From Acanthamoeba lenticulata (lineage: Eukaryota > Discosea > Longamoebia > Acanthamoebidae): a stretch of DNA of 64,000 nt. Positions 1 to 9,100 of this stretch are shown piece after piece. Position 1 is the stretch's first letter; every line of letters begins with the position of its first letter. Where the stretch lies: contig NAVB01000243.1 in assembly GCA_002179805.1 (NCBI GenBank), forward strand, positions 1 to 64,000, written 5' to 3'. The notes under the pieces were generated by a model that was not told the DNA's origin, searched no databases, and worked only from the letters and a program-made list of their open reading frames with translations. Position numbers and translations under genes: made by a program.

Positions 1-1027
1 ATACGGGCTTCTTCTCGGACGGTGGTGGAGACAACTACGCGTCCGACTACGGCCGCTTCTTCCTGAGTTCGTGAAACTCTCCTCTTTCGTATTTCTTTTC
101 CTTTTTTAAAATTGTTCTTCTTTTTAAAATTGGAATTATGTATGAATTATCTTTTTTTTCTTTGTGTCGACATACGCAGACTGGTACAGCGACAAGCTGC
201 TCAACCACGCCGACGGCATCCTGCGGGCGGCCAACAGCATCTTTGGCGGTTATCGCAACGTCTCCATCGCTGGTTCGCGCCCCCACAAACTCGTCTGCTT
301 ATGTCAAGACGAACGATGATGACGATGATGATGATGATCGCCTTTATCGTCACGACGCGAGCAGGCAAGGTGTCGGGCGTGCACTGGTGGTACAACACCG
401 ACTCCCACGCGGCTGAGCTCACGGCGGGCTACTACAACACCAACGGCAACAACGCCTACTTGGCCATCGCCAACGTGTTCAACAAGTACGGCGCCAGCTT
501 TGATTTCACGGCCCTCGAGATGGTCAACTCGCCCAACTCGTGCGGGTCGGCCCCCGAGACCCTCGTCAAGCAGACCATCCTCGCCGCCCAGCAGGCCCAC
601 ATCGGTATTCATCATAAGATTTATCATTTTGTTTTTATTTTTGTGATGATTTTTTATTTTTTTAAATATGATTTTGGAATTTTCTTCACTTTTTATTTAT
701 TCCTCTTTTTTTTTTGTGACAGGTTACGACGGTGAAAACGCGCTCGAGCTGTGCAGCGGGTCGTGCTCGTCGTCGGGCTTCCAGGAGATCATCAAGGAGG
801 CCACCCAGTACGGGCGTATCAGCGGCTTCACCTACCTCAGGTCTGGATTGCCTTCCCCCCCCCCACCACCACCAGACATCGTCATCGCACGCCTGCCGTC
901 CTCAGGACCTGACTGATGGCGTGGCGGATGTGATGTGCGTGTGTACAGGATGACGCCCAACCTGCTTAACAACCAGAACAACTGGAACACGTTCCTGTCC
1001 TTTGTCTACAAGATGCACAGCGCCTAA
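1..1027 (+). CDS. Beta-amylase (GH14), 3' part of gene
   Basis: C-terminal portion of a glycoside hydrolase family 14 beta-amylase, which releases maltose from the non-reducing ends of alpha-1,4-glucans. Proposed exons: 1-66, 180-272, 365-604, 723-840, 949-1027, with phase kept at each GT-AG junction. The protein shows the GH14 signatures KVSGVHWWYNTDSHAAELTA, then GYYNT, NSCGSAPETLVKQ and GYDGENALE, and ends FTYLRMTPNLLNN...MHSA with a TAA stop. The 5' end lies outside the window, so signal peptide and start cannot be judged. GH14 enzymes are best known from plants and some bacteria. In an amoeba the enzyme could digest starch or internal glycogen (inference). Family assignment is firm; the exact first exon boundary (66/180) is less certain. 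Confidence 0.85.
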
Positions 1028-1448
1028 GCAAGCAAGCAAGGACGCGTTCAGTAGGTCGTGGGGAGGATCACGAGACGACTCACCACCAGGACGAACCATT
1101 TTACAGTACTTTTATTTGTGGTTGTTCCCAGACGGTACCACTAAGTACCTGTGGAACCACAACGGCAGAGCTCGGGCAAGAGAGCAGTTTTGAGAATAAT
1201 TTTTCACGTTTTGATCAGCCCCGATCCTTCACGTCTGTGGGGCCTACATGGTATGATGTCTTCAGCGAGCAACAGGGAGAACGATGGGGGATGAGAAGGA
1301 AGGAACCTGGCGGCCTGAGAAGGAGCAAAAGGGCTCAAATGCAGTATCAACCTGAGCTGAGGGCCTCTTGGGGAGACTGATGGCGAGATGGAGTGCAAGT
1401 GGTAAAAAGAAAAAGGAGGTGGATACGACAAAAGGGCAAAAGTGGAAG
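1028..1448. other. Intergenic stretch between beta-amylase and 5S
   Basis: No credible gene is visible. The stretch contains the 3' flank of the minus-strand 5S gene, including pyrimidine-rich DNA (on the minus strand) and a block at 1329-1391 that recurs downstream of the second 5S gene. The remainder is unremarkable. Confidence 0.5.
1329..1391 (-). repeat. Conserved ~60-nt block downstream of 5S, copy A
   Basis: Read on the minus strand this block begins ATCTCGCCATCAGTCTCCC and ends near TGCATTTGAGCCC. An almost identical block lies at 13185-13243 downstream of the other 5S gene, while the sequence between each 5S 3' end and its block is much less conserved. The function is unknown. It may be a further small RNA, a 3' processing or termination element, or a relic of a larger duplication. 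Confidence 0.7.
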
Positions 1449-1567
1449 AGGATACGACACGGTGGATTCCCGGGTGGTCGCCCACCCCAGTACTAACACC
1501 GCCTGGCGCAGCTTAACTTCGCTGTTCGGATGGGAAGCGGTGCTTTCTCCGCAGTATGGCCGTATCC
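1449..1567 (-). rRNA. 5S ribosomal RNA, copy A
   Basis: A 119-nt 5S rRNA read on the minus strand. It starts GGATACGGCCATACTGCGG and contains the universal segment CCCATCCGAACAGCGAAGTTAAGC, given here as CCCATCCGAACAG plus CGAAGTTAAGC. It ends GTGTCGTATCCTC, which pairs with the 5' end to form helix I. It differs little if at all from copy B at 13014-13132. The promoter should be internal (TFIIIA/TFIIIC type 1). T-rich DNA follows the 3' end, as expected for Pol III termination. It is transcribed away from the U6 gene at 3149. Confidence 0.97.
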
Positions 1568-1763
1568 ATCAGTAGAGTGATCAGCATCCCTACTCACCAG
1601 TACCCTGACCAGCGTGATGTCGTTTTGGCGCCTTTTTGCTCAGTGTTCACTGAATGACTCACCAATAAAATCGAGTAAAGGCAGCTGCATAAGAGTACCC
1701 ACGCCAGGAAGAAGGTGTACTCACCACTCGCCCCAATAGACTTTCTCATGGACCAGGTGATGG

Positions 1764-2981
1764 ATGAACTGGTGGGACGCAATCGTTCACCATGTCGCCC
1801 CCCTCATGCGCCCGATCTGCCTCGCCGTGTGCCATCGCTGGCGCCGCGCGGTCCACGTGGTGCTCATGGGAAACGAGCCGAGCTGGAGAACCATGACCTC
1901 TTCGGCAGCATTCAGTCAACGTGTGGCCGAGGCTGGCTGGATGAGCGTGCTGCGATGGGCGCATGCTCAGGGATGCGACCTGGACAAGACCACGGCGATT
2001 CGTGCCGCCAAGGGAGGTCACCTCGACATCCTTCAGTATCTGTCTGCTCACGGCTGTGTTCTTGACGCGAACGTGTTACGGGCTGCAGCACGGGGAGGAC
2101 ACCTCGAGCTGCTGCAGTGGCTTCGCATGCAAGGCTGCCTGTGGGACGAGCGCACCTGCGCCAGCGCAGCCAAGGGCGGACATCTTGCGGTGCTGCAGTG
2201 GGCGCGAGCGAACGGCTGCCCGTGGAATGAATGGACCTGCGCCAAGGCGGCCGCTGGAGGCTACCTACCCGTGCTCGAGTACGCACGCGCCGAGGGCTGC
2301 CCCTGGGGCAAGACGCTCCAGTTGGGGGCTGTCGCCGGCCACCTGGATGTGCTCGAATGGGCCATGGCCAACGGCTGGGACAGCCCCCTCTTTTCCCTTG
2401 ATGTCTGCGCCATGGCGGCCAAGGGTGGCCACTTAGAGGTGCTCCAATGGGCCCGCGCCAGGTCCTTCCCCTGGGGCCGAAACACGGTCAACTTTGCGGC
2501 CATGGAGGGACACGTCGAGGTGCTCAAGTGGGCGCACGCCAACGGCTGCCCGCGGGACGAGATGACTTGCGCCTACGCGGCCAAGAGCGGCCATTTGGAA
2601 GTGCTTCAGTGGGCCCACTCCATCGGATGTCCCTGGAGCCCGAGGGTCTGCACCTTGGCCGCGCAAGGTGGCCACCTCAACGTGCTGAAGTGGGCTCGCG
2701 CCAACGGCTGCCCATGGGACGAGCACACCTGCAGCAAGGCAGCCGCAGAAGACCACTTGGAAGTGCTGCAGTGGGCCCGTGCAAATGGTTGTCCATGGGG
2801 CCCGTCGACAATGCATTTTGCAGCTTACAGTGGCCACCTCGACGTGCTGAAGTGGGCTCGCGCCAATGGCGCTATGTGGAGTGAGGAAACCACATCTGCG
2901 GCGGCACGCGGTGGCCACTGGGCCGCCTTCGAGTGGCTCAAGGCGAACGGCTGCCCTGTGCGGCCTGCACAGACGACATAG
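1764..2981 (+). CDS. Intronless ankyrin-repeat protein, F-box-like N-terminus
   Basis: A 405-residue protein without introns, unlike its neighbours. From about residue 45 it consists of roughly a dozen 26-28-residue ankyrin-type repeats of the form GGHLEVLQWARANGCPWDE followed by T-C-A-AA. This repeat subtype is abundant in Acanthamoeba and in its giant viruses (family knowledge). The N-terminus, with LMRPICLAVCHRWRRAV, resembles the second half of an F-box. The upstream frame reads MDQVMDELV just before residue 5 of this frame, so the first F-box helix may be split by a one-base frameshift near 1780. The start at 1764 is therefore provisional. If the F-box works, the protein would be a substrate adaptor for an SCF ubiquitin ligase (inference). 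The gene sits between the 5S and U6 genes of cassette A. Confidence 0.85.
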   Translation: MNWWDAIVHHVAPLMRPICLAVCHRWRRAVHVVLMGNEPSWRTMTSSAAFSQRVAEAGWMSVLRWAHAQGCDLDKTTAIRAAKGGHLDILQYLSAHGCVLDANVLRAAARGGHLELLQWLRMQGCLWDERTCASAAKGGHLAVLQWARANGCPWNEWTCAKAAAGGYLPVLEYARAEGCPWGKTLQLGAVAGHLDVLEWAMANGWDSPLFSLDVCAMAAKGGHLEVLQWARARSFPWGRNTVNFAAMEGHVEVLKWAHANGCPRDEMTCAYAAKSGHLEVLQWAHSIGCPWSPRVCTLAAQGGHLNVLKWARANGCPWDEHTCSKAAAEDHLEVLQWARANGCPWGPSTMHFAAYSGHLDVLKWARANGAMWSEETTSAAARGGHWAAFEWLKANGCPVRPAQTT

Positions 2982-3045
2982 CAAGTGTAAAAAAACAAAA
3001 ACAAAAACAAAAACAAAAAAACTTTTTAAGAGAAGAAAAGAAACC

Positions 3046-3148
3046 AGCCAAGAAAAAGGAAAGACGAAGACAAAGGAGTCGGTCCCACAAGCGGACAGAA
3101 GCAGGAGGAAGGAGCGGTAGAAAGAGGCGGACCAAGAGAAGGTAAGGT
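3046..3148 (+). promoter_or_regulatory. Conserved upstream region of U6 copy A
   Basis: About 100 bp immediately upstream of U6 that is nearly identical, in inverted orientation, to 12868-12973 upstream of the second U6 gene. It is purine-rich and contains GGAGTCGGTCCCACAAGCGG and GAAGCAGGAGGAAGGAGCGG. No TATA box is present around -30, where a typical external Pol III U6 promoter would have one. Conservation in both copies suggests a promoter (PSE/USE equivalent), but no known element can be named. Confidence 0.55.
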
Positions 3149-3177
3149 GGACCTCCCGAAAGGGAGGCTCCATCTGT

Positions 3178-3209
<32 letters not shown>

Positions 3210-3258
3210 GGCCCCTGCGCAAGGATGACACGCAAAATCGAGAAGATACCCAACTTTT
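3149..3258 (+). ncRNA. U6 spliceosomal snRNA, copy A
   Basis: U6 snRNA with the near-universal core. The ACAGAG box lies at 3193-3198 within ATACAGAGAAGATTAGC, the AGC triad at 3205-3207, and then CCCCTGCGCAAGGATGACACG, split here as CCCCTGCGCAAGG and ATGACACGC, which forms the U4-pairing region and internal stem-loop. The 5' stem-loop is formed by CCTCCC-GAAA-GGGAGG. The gene ends in a run of T (3254 onward), typical for Pol III. The RNA acts in the catalytic core of the spliceosome. The first nucleotide is inferred from the conserved start GGACCTCC shared with copy B. Confidence 0.97.
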
Positions 3259-3479
3259 TTTTCCACCCCATCGCCCGAAGCGGGCAATTGCTGAGCAAAG
3301 TGCAGATCGCCAAGGCCTCTGTTGCAGTTGCTTCTACTTGCACGCGTACACGTACGAATCACTTCACCTGTGCGTATCAACATCGGCCAACATACCAACG
3401 CCTCCAGATGACAGGAGCAAGGTTCGCCGCAAAATCCATAAGCAAAAAAAAAAAATCCACAAGATATTTTTATGTTTAT

Positions 3480-4907
3480 TTAATCCGCTGGTCGCGTTGG
3501 GCCGCTGTGGCCTTGTGGAGGAGCCGCGTCGGCGATGTCGTAGGTGACTCGGTAGCGGGGAAACTGAGTCGGGTCCAGGTAGCCGTCTACCTCGCGGAAG
3601 GTGATGTTGAGCCTGCCCTCGCGCATGTGTTGGCGCATGTAGCCCGGCATCGTGTGCGGGATCACCCGCAGCACCGAGTGGACGATCATCCTGCACACAA
3701 CACGCGCGTCAGCCAAGGGTGAAGGAGGCAGTCAATGAGATTGGGGCTAAGCAGCAGCTGCAATGGGACACTCGAACCGAGAGCGGCCACCAAAGATGAA
3801 CACGTCGCCTGAATCCAGCCGCACGGTCTCGTGCTTATCGCTGTCGTAGTGATCTGTGCCGTAACCAACATCAACGTCATTGTGAGATCCATCAAGAGGA
3901 GAGACGGATGTGCAGCAGAGAGGTGCGCACCCTTGAAGCCAAAATCGCACGAGAGACCAATGGAGAAGGAGATCACGGGCTTGCCCTTCCCCACCTTCAC
4001 CAGCTGTGGGTTCTCGCTGTCTGTGTGCCTTGGGCATTACAGAGAGAAAGAGAACATTAGAAGAAGAGGCGCAAAGATAAACGCAATATATAGATATGAG
4101 TGAATGTAGGGTACCACTTGAAGTTGGCGTTGGGTTTGTAAAAGTTGATGAGTAATGTTGTGGGATCCATGTCGGGCATGGTGTTGTCGATCTCCTGGGC
4201 CGCACGCAAGCACGCCACGCACAGCTCGCTGAATCTATCGTGTGTGTGTATGTTTGAGTAAGGCAACTCTTTCATGAAAAGAGCATAAAGTGCAGTTGTG
4301 ACACACCGTGCGGGGAAGGACGATGTCGAATCAATCATGCGTCCTCGCGTGCCCATGTTGAGCTTAAACATTCCGTTGCCTGTGACGAAAGATGTGGGGT
4401 TAGGTTCGGCATGATCAGAACTCTGATGACTAGAGAGAACGCGCCTGTCTCCGACTTCTTCACCTGGTAGAAGCCAGTGTTGCCCGTTTGTGCGCCACTG
4501 GCGGCGTCGCCCATTGAGAAGCACACCTCGGCCAGCCAGTGCTGGATCTCTGGAGCAAGGAAGCCGCGCAGCACGACGAGGCCATCGCGCACTTTGACGT
4601 GCTTATTGCTGCCGCCACACGATGACGACAACATGTTGGATGGCTCTGCCTCACTCGCGACATACCTCAGAGACGCCGAGGGACAGCTCATGGCTGCAGA
4701 AACAGCACTGCCCTCTCGACGACTCACGAGCCCTTGAGTAGGTGGATGATTCTCTTTCGAGGTTTTGGCTACCAAGGTCCCTTTGGCAGCTGGTGGAGCA
4801 CCACTGGTAGCGGGCTTTCGTTGCGTGGGGGCAGGGCCACCCCACCCTCCTCCTTGCACGCGAGAACTGAGCCGCGCATTGCGAGTTCCTCCTCCACGTG
4901 AAGTCAT
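3480..4907 (-). CDS. AlkB-family 2-oxoglutarate/Fe(II) dioxygenase
   Basis: Minus-strand exons 4445-4907, 4307-4379, 4115-4234, 3931-4028, 3778-3853 and 3480-3690 give 346 residues. The first ~130 residues are low-complexity (Gly/Pro/Ser/Lys). The rest is an AlkB-type double-stranded beta-helix. It has LLINFYKPNANFKW, the iron ligands H220-x-D222 in HTDSEN and a distal His about residue 281 in MIVHSV. The 2-oxoglutarate- and substrate-binding RLNITFR motif lies about residues 303-309, preceded by VFIFGG. Such enzymes remove methyl groups from nucleic acids or proteins; the substrate cannot be told from sequence. The junction between exons 1 and 2 only keeps frame if a GC-AG intron is used (donor at 4444-4443). 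The gene is transcribed away from eL36. Confidence 0.88.
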
Positions 4908-5153
4908 TGTGTTCCGCGATCTGCAACTGGCTGCTGGACGATGAAGTGCCGAGAGTGCTGCGATTAGATGTGTTGTGAATTTTGGCGCCTTTTTCTTTTG
5001 CTTGCTGCGTCATTAAGGTGGCTGCGTGAGATTGTCGACGCTAATGCGGAGGGTCAAAGGCGCCGGCCTTCCCAGCTCTTTCCTTCTTTTTCTTCCCCAC
5101 TCCCTACACGGCCGCAGTCCTCTCCGCTTCGGTCTCTCTTTTCCCTTCGAACC

Positions 5154-5757
5154 ATGTCGACTGAGCAGAAGGCTGCTAAGCAGGATCTTTCCATCAAGAC
5201 CCCTCACGGTATTGCCCGTGGTCTTAAGAAGGGTTTCCCCGTGACCAAGAGGACCCGCAAGGCCCGCACGGCTGACGTCAGGGTATGTCCCTCTTAATCA
5301 AATCTTTTGAATGGAACATTCCGCTACCCTCCCCACAACGACATCGCACCTCCGCTGTCGATTTCTTAGGTGGCGCAAGTTGATCAATCCTAATTGATCT
5401 CTTTTCAACTTGCAGAGGATTGGTAAGCGTACCAAGTTCGTCCGTGAGGTCATCCGCGAGGTTTCCGGCTATGCCCCCTATGAGAGGCGCATCATTGAGT
5501 TGATGAGGGTCGGTCTTGACAAGCGTGCCCTCAAGCTCGCCAAGAGGAAGGTAATTAATTCATCCTGCGCTTTTCATTACGTTCTCCGCACGCTTGGCGA
5601 GCGTTTACACCGGCACAATTCTAATTTCCGTCGTTTCTCCGACATCTAGATCGGCACCCACCGCCGTGCGCTCAAGAAGAGGGAGGAGATGGGCAACGTC
5701 GTCTCTGCCCAGCGTCTCGCTGCCTCGAGGGCCAAGGAGGACTCTGAGCAGCAGTAA
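5154..5757 (+). CDS. RPL36: 60S ribosomal protein eL36
   Basis: Exons 5154-5282, 5416-5550 and 5650-5757 encode 123 residues, close to the usual eL36 length. Diagnostic segments are [54 protein letters not shown] and a C-terminal [15 protein letters not shown] tail. eL36 is a component of the large ribosomal subunit in the cytoplasm. A pyrimidine-rich leader precedes the ATG, as is common in ribosomal protein genes. The first intron (5283-5415) contains a short direct/inverted motif AGTTGATCAATCCTAATTGATC near its 3' end, read here as AGTTGATCAATCC plus TAATTGATC, possibly serving as branch region. Confidence 0.97.
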
Positions 5758-6197
5758 ATGCGATCCCGCAGTCAGAACCTCTATAAATTCTATTCAAAAA
5801 AACACAATCCATCTTGATTTGCAGAAGGAAGTAATACATTCTGTGCTGGGAGATGGGAAAAGCCACAACAACAAACTCAACTCGATTTTTGCCCCAAGAA
5901 GAAGATTTGTTCCCGCGGTCGACCTCGGGCGTCCTTCCGCTTGGGGCCACGCGGATTGGTCTCCACGTGTTCGTGCAAAGTCTGTGTGCCAGGCGACGAC
6001 AGAAAAAAAGCCGTTCGCACAGACCGGTCGTTGTTGTTGCCAAGAGAGGAGAAGAACTCGCGGCCGCGTTTTTGGATCGCAAGGATTGCTTGCCGGTATC
6101 GTTGGGACTCTTGTGCGGGCTCGGGAAGAGGAAGGCCAACAGGGTCTGTACATTTGTAGAATTAGACCTCGCCTAGGGCAGCAAGCTCGAGATCAAA
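5758..6197 (+). other. eL36 3' flank and RhoGEF 5' flank
   Basis: No gene is recognised in these 440 bases. Reading frames here lack homology and cross the likely 3' UTR of eL36 and 5' UTR/promoter of the downstream RhoGEF gene. Confidence 0.4.
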
Positions 6198-9100
6198 ATG
6201 TCCGCCTCCGACAACAGAGCGGCAGAGGACCTTTACGTCCGCCGAGTCATCCTTCTTCAATCACTATGGAGAGGCAGGCGAGCACGACGCCAACTGATCA
6301 AGAGAAGTACGGAGAGCCCTCTTTCTCTCAATGAGAACTTCCCAGGGAACGCGTATCTTATTGTCTGAGTGTGTGCAGAGGACAACGCCGCCTACCGGGC
6401 TAATGTCGCTCGAGAGATTGAGAAGACGGAAGAAGACTATGTAAAGAATTTGAACATCGTCATAGAGGTACGATCTCCTGGTTGCACCTGCGTCTTGCAA
6501 GTTTGGCGCATTTGCCTCGCTGTCCATCTCGTTTCACCTCTTGACACACTTGCTCGTCCTCCCCTACACAGCGTTTCCTCAAACCACTGAAGCAGCGTAT
6601 GGAAGAGAAGGCTGAAGACGGCACACTGGTCCACTTCAACTCGCTCTTCTCCGACATTCAAGTCATTCGCAACTATAACGGGTACTCGCTGCGCTCTTCT
6701 GTCCTCTCTTTCGTGTCGGTTATGGCGGCTTACCTCTTTCTTGTCGTTCATTGCAGCAACCTGTTGAAGGACCTGCGACCACGCATGCAGAAGTGGAGCC
6801 CTCACCAGGGAATCGGTGATATTTTTGTACAAATGGTGCCTTTTCCTTCCTTGTACTTCTCGTGCTCTCCCGGCCGCTGACCGCAGTCGGTATCGGTGCT
6901 GATGACGATGGGGGGTGGCGATACAATCGATGGGGCACGTGCAAACAGAGCGCTTTCTTGAAGGTGTACACTCAATACGTGAGTCGCTACAACAAGGCCA
7001 TCGTCGAACTGACTGCCTACAAGAAGAGCGACCCACAGGTGTTCGAGATGCTCAAGGTGGCGTCTCCCGCCACATTTTGAAATCATATTTGAAAGATTTG
7101 TTTATTATCACTTTATTCTGAATAACTGACCAAATACACAATCAAAAACAGAGAGTGGCCGAAGAGGTGGGGAATCAGGAGATCAACTCCTTCCTCATCC
7201 GACCCATCCAGCGCATCCCGCGCTACCGATTGCTGCTTAAGGACCTCCTCAAGCACACGGAAGAGGACCACAACGACTTCCAGGCTCTGTCGACGGCCTA
7301 CAAGCAGGTCAGCGATGTGGCCGAGTTCATCGAGGAAAAGGCCAGCGAGGCCGAGCGCATTGGCAAGCTGCTCGACGTCCAGGCGAGCCTCCTGGGCAAC
7401 GTCACTGTGCGTCTCTCTCTCCCCCCCCCAACTATTGTTTCTGTCCCGCTCCCGGTCTCATGCAACTCACACGGGCGGGTGGTCTTATCGTACCCCCTTG
7501 ATCTGGCAGACGATCGCGGCACCGAGCCGCAAGTACGTGCGGGAGGGCCGGCTGGCCGTCGGGTTCGCGCGGGTAAGTGTGGCCACACTTAGCAGTCCTT
7601 CACTCACGATTGTGAACGATTACAAAGCGACTTCGAGCTCAAGCTGACGCTGGGTGGTGGATGGTGGCGTTGGCAGGACAACAAGGTGAAGCGCGAGCGG
7701 ATGGTGTTCCTGTTCAATGATCTTCTTGTCGACACGAAGCCGGTGAAGAAAAACGGCGTCGAATTGTTCAAGTTCAAGAACTCCTACCATTTAGTCCAGC
7801 TCTGGCCGGTCATTCTGCCGGACGACTCTGCCAAGGGTACGCGTCGCGCCACGCTCCCACTCCTTGCCCCGTTCAGGTCAGGAGCTGACAGCCGTGCATG
7901 TCGGGACTCGCCATTGTTGTCGACAGACGCACGCTTTGGCTTTGCGCTGCGAGCCGACGGCGACACGGTCGACGTGGTGCGGTTCTTCGCGTCGTCGGCC
8001 CAGGAGCGCGAGGAGTGGATCAGCGCACTCAACTCCTTGCGCCAGGACATCGACGCCAAGCGCGAACACCACAATGGTACCGCTTTCTCTTCCCCATCTC
8101 GTCGGGATCAGGCGTCGTGGCGCTGACTCGCGGGAAATGGTGGCAGACCTGGTCCTGGAGCGCGCCAAGAAGCGGGCGCTCAAGGCCAAGATCGCCTTTA
8201 GCGAGCGCTATCGAATGCAGGACGAGGCACCGCCCAAGCCGACTGCCGTCGGTGGCGAGGCCAACGGCGGAAGCCAGGGCAGCGGAGAGGACATCAGCAA
8301 GATCGATGCTGCCGCCGCGGCTGCCGCAGCAGCCACGAATCCCGCCAGCGGCAATTTCTCGGTCGAGGGGGCCTCCAAGTCAACCCTCACAGCGATGCTC
8401 AAGGGCATGTCTCCGCGCGCTCCCAACCGATGGGAAAAAGAACATCAGAACCGCAAGGAGGAGAAGGCCGAGAGCGGCGCGCGCGCGGTGGGGCACCAGT
8501 CCCGATGGGAGTCGCGGCTCAAGGCTCACCAAGAGCGCCTCCGGGCGCTCCAGGGCGAGGACCAGGCCGGGGCGGCCGGCGCCGAGGACGGCGCCCAGGG
8601 CTCGAACTCGTCTTCGCCTTCGTCGTCTTCCTCAGGGATCCCCGTCACGGAGGAGGCCAACGGCCGCGGTTCCAACGGAACGCCCGAGACCAAGCGCCGG
8701 GCCTGGCGTGAGAAGCGAGCCTCGGCCGATTTCTCGAGCCTGCTGAGCATCATCGGTCCCAGCTCGAGCTCGAGCATGGCTTCGTCGTCGTCTTCATCCT
8801 CGTCGCCCGAGGTGACGGCCTCGCCGCCCAAGTCGGGCGGGCTCTTTAGCTCGCTTTTGCGGCGCAAGGACGGTTCCGGTCGTCGGCATACGCTCACGGG
8901 CGGGCCCGGCGGGGTCGTCAACAAGCGCCGCACACCCAGTTGGGAAGCCAAGCGCAAGTCTGAGGAGTTTGAGCCCAAGGCCGAGGGCGGAGTGGCCGCC
9001 GCGGTCAAGTCGCCCATGTCTGCCGGACCGAGCGCCGCTCGGGAGCCGTCTCCACCGCTAGCGCCGTCACCACTGCAGAAGCTCAGCCGCAAGGAGAAGC

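Noticed and set aside
1329..1391. Possible U4 or U2 snRNA because of GCAGTATC followed by TGAGG
   Set aside because: Similarity stops after a few bases and the required stem-loops and Sm site are not visible.
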